From Rhodocyclaceae bacterium (GTDB taxonomy: Bacteria; Pseudomonadota; Gammaproteobacteria; Burkholderiales; Rhodocyclaceae): DNA of 8,140 nucleotides. Under the pieces are notes generated by a model, which ran no database searches, was not told where the DNA came from, and saw only the letters and a program-made list of their open reading frames with translations. The stretch covers positions 1 to 8,140 of the forward strand of contig JANYAW010000340.1 in the NCBI GenBank assembly GCA_025361105.1, given 5' to 3'. Numbering within the stretch: the stretch's first letter is position 1; each line of letters opens with the position of its first letter. The position numbers were made by a program, and so were the translations under genes. Positions 1 to 5,424 of the stretch are shown in pieces.

Positions 1-176
1 CGATTGATTTTGATACCGGTTTTTTGGGTGAAGTTGTTATACAAAGCTTCGTCAGTTTGATAGTGACGTGCCGAATAAAGATTGAGCACTTTTTCTTGTG
101 CGCGGATTGGCGTGGCAAGCAAGCTTATGGAGGCGACGACTGCGGAAATAAGGGCGAATCTGGCGTTGGTTTTCAT
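1..176 (-). CDS. Fe(III) ABC transporter substrate-binding protein, N-terminal part (runs off the left edge)
   Basis: Only the first 58 codons lie in the window. They encode a signal peptide (basic MKTNAR, hydrophobic core at residues 7-21, likely cleavage after TPIRA at residue 26) and then the mature start VLNLYSARHYQTDEALYNNF. The YSxRHY...TDEALY pattern is typical of the FutA/FbpA family of periplasmic ferric-iron-binding proteins, in which the His-Tyr pair (here H38, Y39) supplies iron ligands. By family knowledge, the protein captures Fe(III) in the periplasm and delivers it to an FbpB/FbpC-type inner-membrane importer; those genes are not visible here. The ATG at 176 is preceded by AAGGA (186-182 on this strand) at 5-base spacing. 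Its promoter carries a Fur-box-like sequence, which fits iron repression. The family call is strong. The substrate could in principle be another Fe(III) chelate, and the tyrosine ligands further along cannot be checked. Confidence 0.85.
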   Translation of the reverse strand, partial: MKTNARFALISAVVASISLLATPIRAQEKVLNLYSARHYQTDEALYNNFTQKTGIKIN

Positions 177-232
177 GAATATCCTTGTCCCAATGAGTGA
201 GAAAAGCAGAAATCAATACGAGCGGTTTTCCA

Positions 233-261
233 ATTGTATTGAGAACTATTCGCATTTGCAA
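233..261 (-). promoter_or_regulatory. Sigma-70-like promoter with embedded Fur-box-like palindrome
   Basis: On the minus strand, TTGCAA (261-256) and TACAAT (238-233) are separated by exactly 17 bases, giving 4/6 and 5/6 matches to the -35 and -10 consensus. The spacer holds a sequence that reads on the plus strand as TGAGAAC-T-ATTCGCA (240-254). This matches the 7-1-7 Fur layout TGATAAT-N-ATTATCA at 9 of 14 arm positions, and its two arms are complementary at 5 of 7 positions. The predicted start site is about 50 bases before the ATG of the iron-binding protein. A repressor bound here would cover the RNA polymerase site, as in classical Fur control. Seen: the motif and its placement. Inferred: Fur binding. 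Confidence 0.65.
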
Positions 262-368
262 GTGAATTGAGCAAGCGCGAGGCCGAGGCAGAATTAATGA
301 AAGGAGATGATGGCAATGAATCAGCTAGCGACCCAGCTATCGTGACGTGGGACGACGAGCAGCGCGCC

Positions 369-905
369 TTAAGGTGTGCTTTGAGACGTAACCCGCCGTG
401 CGCCGTTGAAGCGCTTTTTCCAGTATTTATCGCGCATGTCGTCGACGCGAATTTCGGCACCGGTGCGCGGTGCGTGCACAAACTGATCGTGACCAAGATA
501 AATACCGACATGAGAAAACGTCCGTCGCATAGTATTGAAAAACACCAAATCGCCAGGTTTGAGTTCTTCACGCAGCACCTTTTCGCCGGATTTGCTCTGC
601 TCTTTCGCACTGCGCGGCAAAATGAGGCCGATGCCCTGAGCGAACACATGGGTGACAAATCCCGAGCAATCAAATCCAGTTTCCGGTTTGCTACCACCAC
701 GCCGATAGGGAATGCCCAAAAGTTCGACGGCTTGATCAAGCGTGTCCTGGATTGACGAGCTAGCGCGTTCGACGAAGCTCTTGGTTTCCACCGCAGGCGG
801 TGCTTCCACCGCTTCTTCGGCGCGAGCAAGCGGCAGCCATAGCAAACCCAACAACGCACCGGCTGCGGCAAGAATTCTCAATGGAAGCAATGGGTTAAAT
901 GGCAT
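369..905 (-). CDS. NlpC/P60 family (C40) secreted peptidoglycan endopeptidase
   Basis: A 178-residue protein with a signal peptide (hydrophobic residues 11-26, likely cleavage after LARA at 29) and no lipobox cysteine, so probably periplasmic and soluble rather than a lipoprotein. A short Ala/Glu/Pro linker leads to one NlpC/P60 domain (about 52-170). The catalytic cysteine is C80 in FDCSGFV, the catalytic histidine is H132 in SHVGIYLG, and the third polar residue is H144 in VHAPRTG. LKPGDLVFF (115-123) is another family signature. Such enzymes cleave the D-Glu/meso-DAP bond in wall stem peptides, like E. coli MepS (Spr). It is transcribed toward the iron-binding gene, 192 bases away, and divergently from acuI. 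The start at 905 is the only upstream Met before the signal peptide; it has no convincing Shine-Dalgarno sequence. The exact paralogue cannot be named from sequence alone. Confidence 0.9.
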   Translation of the reverse strand: MPFNPLLPLRILAAAGALLGLLWLPLARAEEAVEAPPAVETKSFVERASSSIQDTLDQAVELLGIPYRRGGSKPETGFDCSGFVTHVFAQGIGLILPRSAKEQSKSGEKVLREELKPGDLVFFNTMRRTFSHVGIYLGHDQFVHAPRTGAEIRVDDMRDKYWKKRFNGARRVTSQSTP

Positions 906-1085
906 AACACACCACTTTAACGGCCAATCGGCTTTGTGTAAACTAGTTTTAATCGGGCACCGGTATCGACATGCGCCGGGTACTGTCGCTTCCTATAATT
1001 AAACACGCCAGCTGTTGCTGACGATACGCCGTCATACTGTCGGCTGGAGCTATCACTGATTATTTTGATTAGAAAAGGAAGTCCC
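906..1085. promoter_or_regulatory. Divergent intergenic region between the NlpC/P60 gene and acuI, with a structured acuI leader
   Basis: This 180-base gap must hold promoters for both directions. Toward acuI there is a perfect -10 hexamer TATAAT at 994-999, but no good -35 at 16-18 bases; TCGACA at 966-971 matches 5/6 but is 22 bases away, so an activator may be needed. Downstream of the -10, CCAGC (1008-1012) can pair with GCTGG (1043-1047), enclosing a perfect hairpin TGACG-ATACGC-CGTCA (1019-1034). A 10-base palindrome AAACTAGTTT lies at 940-949, nearer the NlpC/P60 side. No clear promoter could be picked for the minus-strand gene. The leader could be an RNA structure or an operator; neither is proven. 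Confidence 0.45.
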
Positions 1086-2075
1086 ATGAGTTTTCGCGCA
1101 CTGTTAATTTCACAAGTTGAAGGCAAAGTGACCAGCGGCTTGACGGCGATGGAAGATAGCCAGCTTGATGTCGGCGAAGTCACTATCGCCGTGTCGCACT
1201 CGTCTATCAATTACAAAGACGCATTGGCAGCGACTGGTGCCGGGCGGATTATTCGACGCTTTCCATGTATCGGTGGAATCGATTTGGCGGGTACGGTTGT
1301 CGCGAGTAGCGATGCGCGATTTTCGGTCGGTGATGAAGTGTTGGCGACCAGCTATGACATCGGCGTTGCCCATCACGGCGGCTATGCACAACGCGCGCGT
1401 ATCCCTGCCGATTGGGTGGTCAAACTGCCCGCTGGATTGTCTTGCGCCGAAGCCATGGCGCTCGGCACGGCGGGCTTCACGGCGGCGCTCGCGGTGGTGC
1501 GGATGGAACACAACGGACTCACACCGGCCAGCGGAAAAGTCATTGTCTCCGGCGCGACGGGCGGTGTGGGGAGTATCGCGATTTCTATTCTCGCCGGTCT
1601 CGGCTATTCCGTCGTCGCACTCACCGGCAAGATTGAGGAAACGGAGTTTCTCAAATCCATCGGCGCGCAAGAAGTCATGCTGCGGCAATCGTTGGATCTG
1701 GCCAAAATCAAACCGCTGGGCAGCGAAACCTGGGCGGGCGCGGTGGACAATCTGGGCGGTGACGTGTTGAGTTGGATGGCCAGCACGATGAAAGTCGGTG
1801 GCACCTTGGCCAGCATTGGACTGGCCGCCAGCCACAGCTTGAACACCACGGTGATGCCCTTCATTTTGCGCGGCGTGAGCTTGCTCGGAATTGATTCGGT
1901 GAATTGCCCGATGGCACAACGTAGCGAGGTCTGGCGGCGATTGGGTAGCGATATGAAGCCACAGAGTTTGGCAGCCATGACGCGACACATTTCTTTCGAC
2001 GAACTTCCCAACGCCTTCGCCGCCTATGTCGAAGGCAAAGCGCGTGGGCGGGTGGTGGTGGATATTGCCCGATAA
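1086..2075 (+). CDS. acuI: Acryloyl-CoA reductase, AcuI/YhdH-type zinc-free MDR
   Basis: A 329-residue medium-chain dehydrogenase/reductase of the YhdH/AcuI family, which reduces acryloyl-CoA to propionyl-CoA with NADPH in the cytoplasm. It aligns with E. coli YhdH from memory through SSINYKDALA (39-48), GTAGFTAAL (127-135), the nucleotide-binding SGATGGVG (155-162), the WAGAVDNLGG block (216-225), and TTVMPFILRGVSLLGIDSV (254-272), which is characteristic of the family. The zinc-ligand pattern of alcohol dehydrogenases is absent, as expected. The ATG at 1086 is chosen because AGGAA (1076-1080) precedes it by 5 bases; an in-frame TTG at 1065 would place this ribosome site inside the gene. prpE follows after 53 bases on the same strand, with no terminator seen between, so the two probably form an operon. 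A more general quinone/enoyl reductase is the main alternative, but the prpE neighbour favours AcuI. Confidence 0.87.
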   Translation: MSFRALLISQVEGKVTSGLTAMEDSQLDVGEVTIAVSHSSINYKDALAATGAGRIIRRFPCIGGIDLAGTVVASSDARFSVGDEVLATSYDIGVAHHGGYAQRARIPADWVVKLPAGLSCAEAMALGTAGFTAALAVVRMEHNGLTPASGKVIVSGATGGVGSIAISILAGLGYSVVALTGKIEETEFLKSIGAQEVMLRQSLDLAKIKPLGSETWAGAVDNLGGDVLSWMASTMKVGGTLASIGLAASHSLNTTVMPFILRGVSLLGIDSVNCPMAQRSEVWRRLGSDMKPQSLAAMTRHISFDELPNAFAAYVEGKARGRVVVDIAR

Positions 2076-2116
2076 GCTTAGCGTCAGTTTGTTCGGCCAT
2101 AGTGAGCAAAACTTAT

Positions 2117-2121
2117 AGGAG
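2117..2121 (+). promoter_or_regulatory. Shine-Dalgarno AGGAG deciding the prpE start
   Basis: AGGAG ends 7 bases before the ATG at 2129. An in-frame GTG at 2102 lies upstream of this site and has no ribosome site of its own, so translation most likely begins at 2129, with MAEKYADFHQ. Confidence 0.8.
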
Positions 2122-2128
2122 CAGCGCC

Positions 2129-4021
2129 ATGGCAGAAAAATATGCGGACTTTCATCAACGCTCAATAAACGAACCTGACGCTTTCTGGCGCGAGGAAGCC
2201 AAGCTTATCGATTGGAAAGTTGAACCGACGAAGATTTGTGATTACTCGCGTCCGCCGTTCGCCAAATGGTTCAGTGGCGGCGTGACCAATTTGTGCCACA
2301 ACGCTGTCGACCGACATGCCGCTGTACGCCCCAATGACAAGGCGCTGATTTTCATTTCGACTGAAACTAATGTCGAAAAAATCTATTCTTTCGCTGAACT
2401 TAAATCTGAAGTCATGCGGATGGCCGCCGTGATGAAATCGCTGGGTGTTGGTCGCGGTGATCGCGTCCTGATTTACATGCCGATGATTGCCGAAGCGACT
2501 TTTGCGATGTTGGCTTGCGCACGTATCGGTGCGATTCATTCAGTCGTTTTTGGCGGTTTTGCTTCGGGTTCATTGGCAACTCGAATTGACGATGCCAAGC
2601 CGCGTTTAATCGTGTCTTCGGATGCCGGAATGCGTGGCGGAAAATCGGTGCCTTACAAGGCACTGCTGGATGAAGCTTGCCGCTTGAGCGAATTTCCGCC
2701 CGCCAAAATTTTGATCGTCAATCGCGGCATTGAAGCTTGCCCCTACGTGGGAGGACGCGACGTCGATTACACCGCGCTACGCGAACAGTATATCGATGCA
2801 GATTTGGCGTGTGAGTGGATGGAATCTTCCGAGCCGTCGTATATCTTGTATACCTCGGGTACCACCGGCAAGCCAAAAGGTGTGCAGCGTGACACTGGCG
2901 GACACGCGGTGGCGCTGGCCGCATCGATGAAATATATCTTCACCGGATTTGCCGGCGAGACGATGTTTGCCACTTCCGACATCGGGTGGGTGGTCGGCCA
3001 CAGCTACATTATTTATGCACCGCTGATCGCGGGCATGGCTACCATCATGTACGAAGGTTTGCCGATTCGCCCCGACGCAGGGGTGTGGTGGGAGATCGTC
3101 GAGCGGCATAAAGTCAATGTGATGTTTTCATCGCCCACGGCGATTCGCGTGTTGAAAAAGCAGGATCAATCTTTTCTTACCAAATACGATTTGTCGTCGC
3201 TCAAACATTTATTTTTGGCCGGCGAGCCACTCGATCAACCGACCCATGAATGGATTGCCGACGCGCTCAAATTGCCGGTGATTGATCATTATTGGCAAAC
3301 CGAAACCGGCTGGCCGATGCTGTCGACGGTGCGCGGTGTGGAAGATACGAAAATCAAATTCGGTACTCCCTCGTTTCCAGTGTACGGTTTCAATCTGAAA
3401 ATTTTCCGCGAAGATGGCAGCGAATGCGATGCCAATGAAAAGGGCATTGTTGGTGTCATTCCACCCTTGCCGCCAGGTTGTTTGTCGACGATCTGGGGTG
3501 ATGATGAGCGTTTCGTCAAAACCTATTTCAGCCTGTTCCGCGAGCCTTTGGTGTATTCCTCATTCGATTGGGGCATCAAGGACGAAGAGGGCTATCACTA
3601 CATTCTCGGTCGCACCGACGACGTGATCAATGTCGCCGGACATCGCCTCGGCACTCGTGAAATCGAAGAGGCGATTCAAGGTCATAGCGCGATTGCCGAG
3701 GTCGCAGTGGTCGGTGTGGCAGATGCACTCAAAGGCCAGGAGCCGGTCGCGTTCGCCGTGGTCAAGGATGGCGCGCGCGTTGCGACAGCGGAGCTGCGTG
3801 CGGCGCTTGAGGTCGAAGTGAAAAAGACTGTCGACAATCTGCTCGGCGCGATTGCTCGACCCAAGCGCGTGTTTTTTGTTCCCGGTTTGCCCAAGACTCG
3901 CTCAGGGAAAATGTTGCGGCGGTCTATCCAAGCACTCGCCGAAGGCCGCGATGCTGGCGATTTGACGACCTTGGATGACCCGGCTATGCTGGAACAAATC
4001 AAGATTGCGCTGGCGCAGTAA
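2129..4021 (+). CDS. prpE: Propionate-CoA ligase (propionyl-CoA synthetase)
   Basis: A 630-residue acyl-adenylate-forming enzyme that activates propionate with ATP and CoA to propionyl-CoA, AMP and PPi. It matches E. coli/Salmonella PrpE closely from memory: FHQRSINEPDAFW (8-20), RPPFAKWF (41-48), TNLCHNAVDR (53-62) and PMIAEATFAMLACARIGAIH (118-137). The ANL motifs are in order: the phosphate loop YTSGTTGKPKG (241-251), YWQTETGWP (388-396), the hinge region GRTDDVINVAGHR (494-506) and the C-terminal PKTRSGKMLRR (588-598). The catalytic lysine is K594, equivalent to the lysine that Pat-type acyltransferases modify in Salmonella PrpE. The length matches the family, with no frameshift. It is apparently co-transcribed with acuI. 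Some PrpE enzymes also accept acrylate, which would give AcuI its substrate. Acetyl-CoA synthetase is the closest alternative, but the N-terminal RSINEP block is specific to PrpE. Confidence 0.93.
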   Translation: MAEKYADFHQRSINEPDAFWREEAKLIDWKVEPTKICDYSRPPFAKWFSGGVTNLCHNAVDRHAAVRPNDKALIFISTETNVEKIYSFAELKSEVMRMAAVMKSLGVGRGDRVLIYMPMIAEATFAMLACARIGAIHSVVFGGFASGSLATRIDDAKPRLIVSSDAGMRGGKSVPYKALLDEACRLSEFPPAKILIVNRGIEACPYVGGRDVDYTALREQYIDADLACEWMESSEPSYILYTSGTTGKPKGVQRDTGGHAVALAASMKYIFTGFAGETMFATSDIGWVVGHSYIIYAPLIAGMATIMYEGLPIRPDAGVWWEIVERHKVNVMFSSPTAIRVLKKQDQSFLTKYDLSSLKHLFLAGEPLDQPTHEWIADALKLPVIDHYWQTETGWPMLSTVRGVEDTKIKFGTPSFPVYGFNLKIFREDGSECDANEKGIVGVIPPLPPGCLSTIWGDDERFVKTYFSLFREPLVYSSFDWGIKDEEGYHYILGRTDDVINVAGHRLGTREIEEAIQGHSAIAEVAVVGVADALKGQEPVAFAVVKDGARVATAELRAALEVEVKKTVDNLLGAIARPKRVFFVPGLPKTRSGKMLRRSIQALAEGRDAGDLTTLDDPAMLEQIKIALAQ

Positions 4022-4080
4022 GCTTGACTCGATTGCCAGATTCAAGCGCAGGAACGAATGGAACAGAGGGTCGAAATTCC

Positions 4081-4152
4081 GTCATTCCAACGTAGGCCGG
4101 AATCCGGGAATCGGGTAAAAACCGGTCATTGTGGTAATGCTGGACTCCGGCC
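4081..4152. repeat. Dispersed-repeat-like element with inverted arms downstream of prpE
   Basis: The 176-base gap after prpE opens with GTCATTCC (4081-4088) and GGAATCC (4099-4105), the layout of the short interspersed repeats common in proteobacterial intergenic regions. GGCCGGAATCC (4095-4105) is complementary at 10 of 11 positions to GGACTCCGGCC (4142-4152), and both share a GTCATT block (4081-4086, 4126-4131). This suggests two repeat units in opposite arrangement that could fold into one hairpin with a 36-base loop. There is no T-run, so it is not a convincing intrinsic terminator, although it may stabilise or end the prpE transcript. Whether the unit recurs elsewhere in the genome cannot be seen from this window. 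Confidence 0.55.
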
Positions 4153-4185
4153 TTTGCCGCACCGAAGCGAATCGAGACGTGAATC

Positions 4186-4193
4186 GGGAGGTG
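4186..4193 (+). promoter_or_regulatory. Strong Shine-Dalgarno GGGAGGTG for the GTG-started small gene
   Basis: GGAGG ends 6 bases before the GTG at 4198. This near-consensus ribosome site is the main reason to accept a GTG start and the small reading frame behind it. No Met codon occurs before residue 26, inside what looks like coding sequence. Confidence 0.75.
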
Positions 4194-4197
4194 CATC

Positions 4198-4473
4198 GTG
4201 GTTGTTATCAATGGGCATCGTACGACGGCAATTGTTATCCGTAACAGCGCTGGCAAAGTGACTTTGGTGCCGATGAAAGGTGGTCGCTTGACCGCGCGCA
4301 CCATGGGCTTCAGCGAATTTCGTCAGGAGTGGCAAGAAGCCGGTTACGCGCTCTCCACAGCACTTACCACGTTTTTGGCACATGTCATGAAATGGGGCGC
4401 ATCGCTGGAAGTGAGTCGCGGACTGGAAAAACTCGCGGCGCGGGATCGCTTTGTGGTTGCCAGTTTATTTTGA
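4198..4473 (+). CDS. Uncharacterised 91-residue protein
   Basis: I do not recognise this protein. It is short and soluble-looking, with no signal peptide, transmembrane segment, cysteine or metal-binding cluster. Residues 1-34 alternate hydrophobic and polar residues with Gly/Asn turns (INGHRTTAIVIRNSAGKVTLVPMKGG), suggesting a small beta-hairpin or sheet. Residues 37-81 look helical (FSEFRQEWQEAGYALSTALT...LEVSRGLEKLAARD), and the chain ends in the hydrophobic tail FVVASLF. The GTG start has a strong ribosome site, and the base composition resembles the neighbours. Only 36 bases separate its stop from the next start, so it is probably co-transcribed with the helix-turn-helix gene. It could be a partner of that protein or an independent small protein. 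That it is coding is fairly sure; its function is unknown. Confidence 0.65.
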   Translation: MVVINGHRTTAIVIRNSAGKVTLVPMKGGRLTARTMGFSEFRQEWQEAGYALSTALTTFLAHVMKWGASLEVSRGLEKLAARDRFVVASLF

Positions 4474-4509
4474 CAGATTGATGGTTTCCACGCTGATAAG
4501 GAGTTGATC

Positions 4510-5232
4510 ATGGACGAAGCCGGATCACGTAAACCAAAATCCGCTGCACCAAAGAAAATGCGGACTGCGCGCAAGACGAGCAAAATAAAAAAATCAAGCC
4601 GAAGTTCAACCAAGCCGAGCGCTGCATCGTCGGGGACGACAGCCAATTTAGGGGAAGGGCTGGGCGCGACAATCATGCGCCGCGCATCACAAATGAAATC
4701 GGTGGCCGATCAAGTCATGGGCTGGGCAGGTACTGCGGCCGAGATGGCGGTTGGCGCGGCCAAACCGCTGATAAATGATCCGGCATCACGCAAAGCCGTT
4801 GAAGCGGCGGGCAGTTTCTTACGTGACGCGAGAGAGACCGCCGGTCTGAGTGCCGCCGAACTCGCGCAGGCGGTGAAGCTCGACGATTTGAATATTTTGG
4901 CGATGGCCGAAAGCGGCAAGATCGCGCTGCCGTTTGAAGTTATTTTGCGCATCGCTTCGTTGCTGTCGCGCAATGATCCTTTGCCTTTCGCGATGAATCT
5001 GACCCGTGGTTTTGCGCCTGGTGTTTGGGCAGCATTTGAACAAATTGGCTTAGGACGCCTGGTCGTACATGCCGGTCGCGAACACGAGTTCATCAATATT
5101 TATCGTTCGCGTGATGCCGTGCGTGAACTGTCGGATGCTGAATTCGCTCACCTTATCAACTTCGTTTCGTCGGCCGTCGATATGACGGTCGGACTGGTCG
5201 ATGAACTTAGAGGCGACGACACTGAAGCATAA
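4510..5232 (+). CDS. Helix-turn-helix (Cro/CI-like) protein with lysine-rich N-terminal tail
   Basis: A 240-residue cytoplasmic protein. Residues 1-45 are a low-complexity Lys/Arg/Ser/Ala tail, like histone H1-like DNA-binding tails. Residues 50-100 are alanine-rich and probably helical. Residues 101-157 fit a Cro/CI-type helix-turn-helix (FLRDARETAGLSAAELAQAV, then ESGKIALPFEVILRIASLL). Residues 158-235 form an unnamed C-terminal region (LTRGFAPGVWAAFEQIGLG, REHEFINIYRSRD, LSDAEFAHLINFVSSAVDM). I recall this C-terminal pattern in unnamed proteobacterial HTH proteins but cannot assign a function. The ATG at 4510 is chosen because AAGGAG (4498-4503) lies 6 bases ahead; an in-frame TTG at 4504 directly abuts that site and is unlikely. 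A transcription terminator follows 25 bases after the stop. Its likely role is DNA binding or regulation, with unknown targets. Confidence 0.8.
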   Translation: MDEAGSRKPKSAAPKKMRTARKTSKIKKSSRSSTKPSAASSGTTANLGEGLGATIMRRASQMKSVADQVMGWAGTAAEMAVGAAKPLINDPASRKAVEAAGSFLRDARETAGLSAAELAQAVKLDDLNILAMAESGKIALPFEVILRIASLLSRNDPLPFAMNLTRGFAPGVWAAFEQIGLGRLVVHAGREHEFINIYRSRDAVRELSDAEFAHLINFVSSAVDMTVGLVDELRGDDTEA

Positions 5233-5257
5233 GTACGTCGTTGGCACACAAAAACAA

Positions 5258-5277
5258 AAACCGCCAGAAGGCGGTTT
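5258..5277. terminator. Bidirectional intrinsic terminator between the HTH gene and rho-tRNA-Val
   Basis: A perfect hairpin AAACCGCC-AGAA-GGCGGTTT has an 8-base-pair stem with a 4-base loop. On the plus strand it is followed by a pyrimidine run rich in T (TTCCTTTTCTTT). On the minus strand the stem runs directly into TTGTTTTTG. It can therefore end the plus-strand HTH transcript and the minus-strand tRNA-Val transcript, the latter with the better U-tract. Confidence 0.9.
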
Positions 5278-5315
5278 CCTTTTCTTTCCCAACAAACCTG
5301 TTTGGAAGGTAATGT

Positions 5316-5392
5316 TGGTAGGCGCGATTGGACTCGAACCAACGACCCCCACCATGTCAAGGTGGTGCTCTAACCAGCTGAGCTACGCGCCT
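5316..5392 (-). tRNA. tRNA-Val (anticodon GAC)
   Basis: A 77-base tRNA. The acceptor stem AGGCGCG/CGCGCCT is fully paired, with discriminator A and encoded CCA (5318-5316). The D arm is GCTC-AGCTGGTTA-GAGC and the T arm is GTTGG-TTCGAGT-CCAAT. The anticodon stem CCACC/GGTGG encloses TTGACAT, so the anticodon is GAC, reading valine GUC. The body from D arm to T arm is nearly identical to E. coli tRNA-Val(GAC). It lies 32 bases after the rho stop codon with no terminator between, and ahead of the terminator at 5258-5277, so it may be processed from the rho transcript. A -10-like TAAAAT lies in the gap, but no matching -35 was found. Confidence 0.97.
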
Positions 5393-5424
5393 ACAAAACG
5401 AGGGCGAATTTTACAGCAAAGTAC

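Noticed and set aside
307..345. 12-codon mini-frame (MMAMNQLATQLS) just after an AAGGAG sequence, plus strand
   Set aside because: Too short to support as a gene, with no promoter seen and no gene downstream on that strand for it to lead. The ribosome-site match alone is easily chance.
267..755. 162-codon plus-strand frame opposite the NlpC/P60 gene
   Set aside because: It overlaps a gene with intact catalytic residues on the other strand, and its translation shows no motif.
1110..2165. 351-codon open frame on the minus strand opposite acuI
   Set aside because: It is antisense to a clearly recognised gene. The translation is rich in His/Arg/Gln with no family signature, and no ribosome site precedes it. 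Long antisense frames are a common result of codon bias.
3999..4304. 101-codon minus-strand frame containing PDSRIPAYVGMTE
   Set aside because: This is the typical false translation of a GTCATTCC-type interspersed repeat, here the element at 4081-4152, and not a protein.
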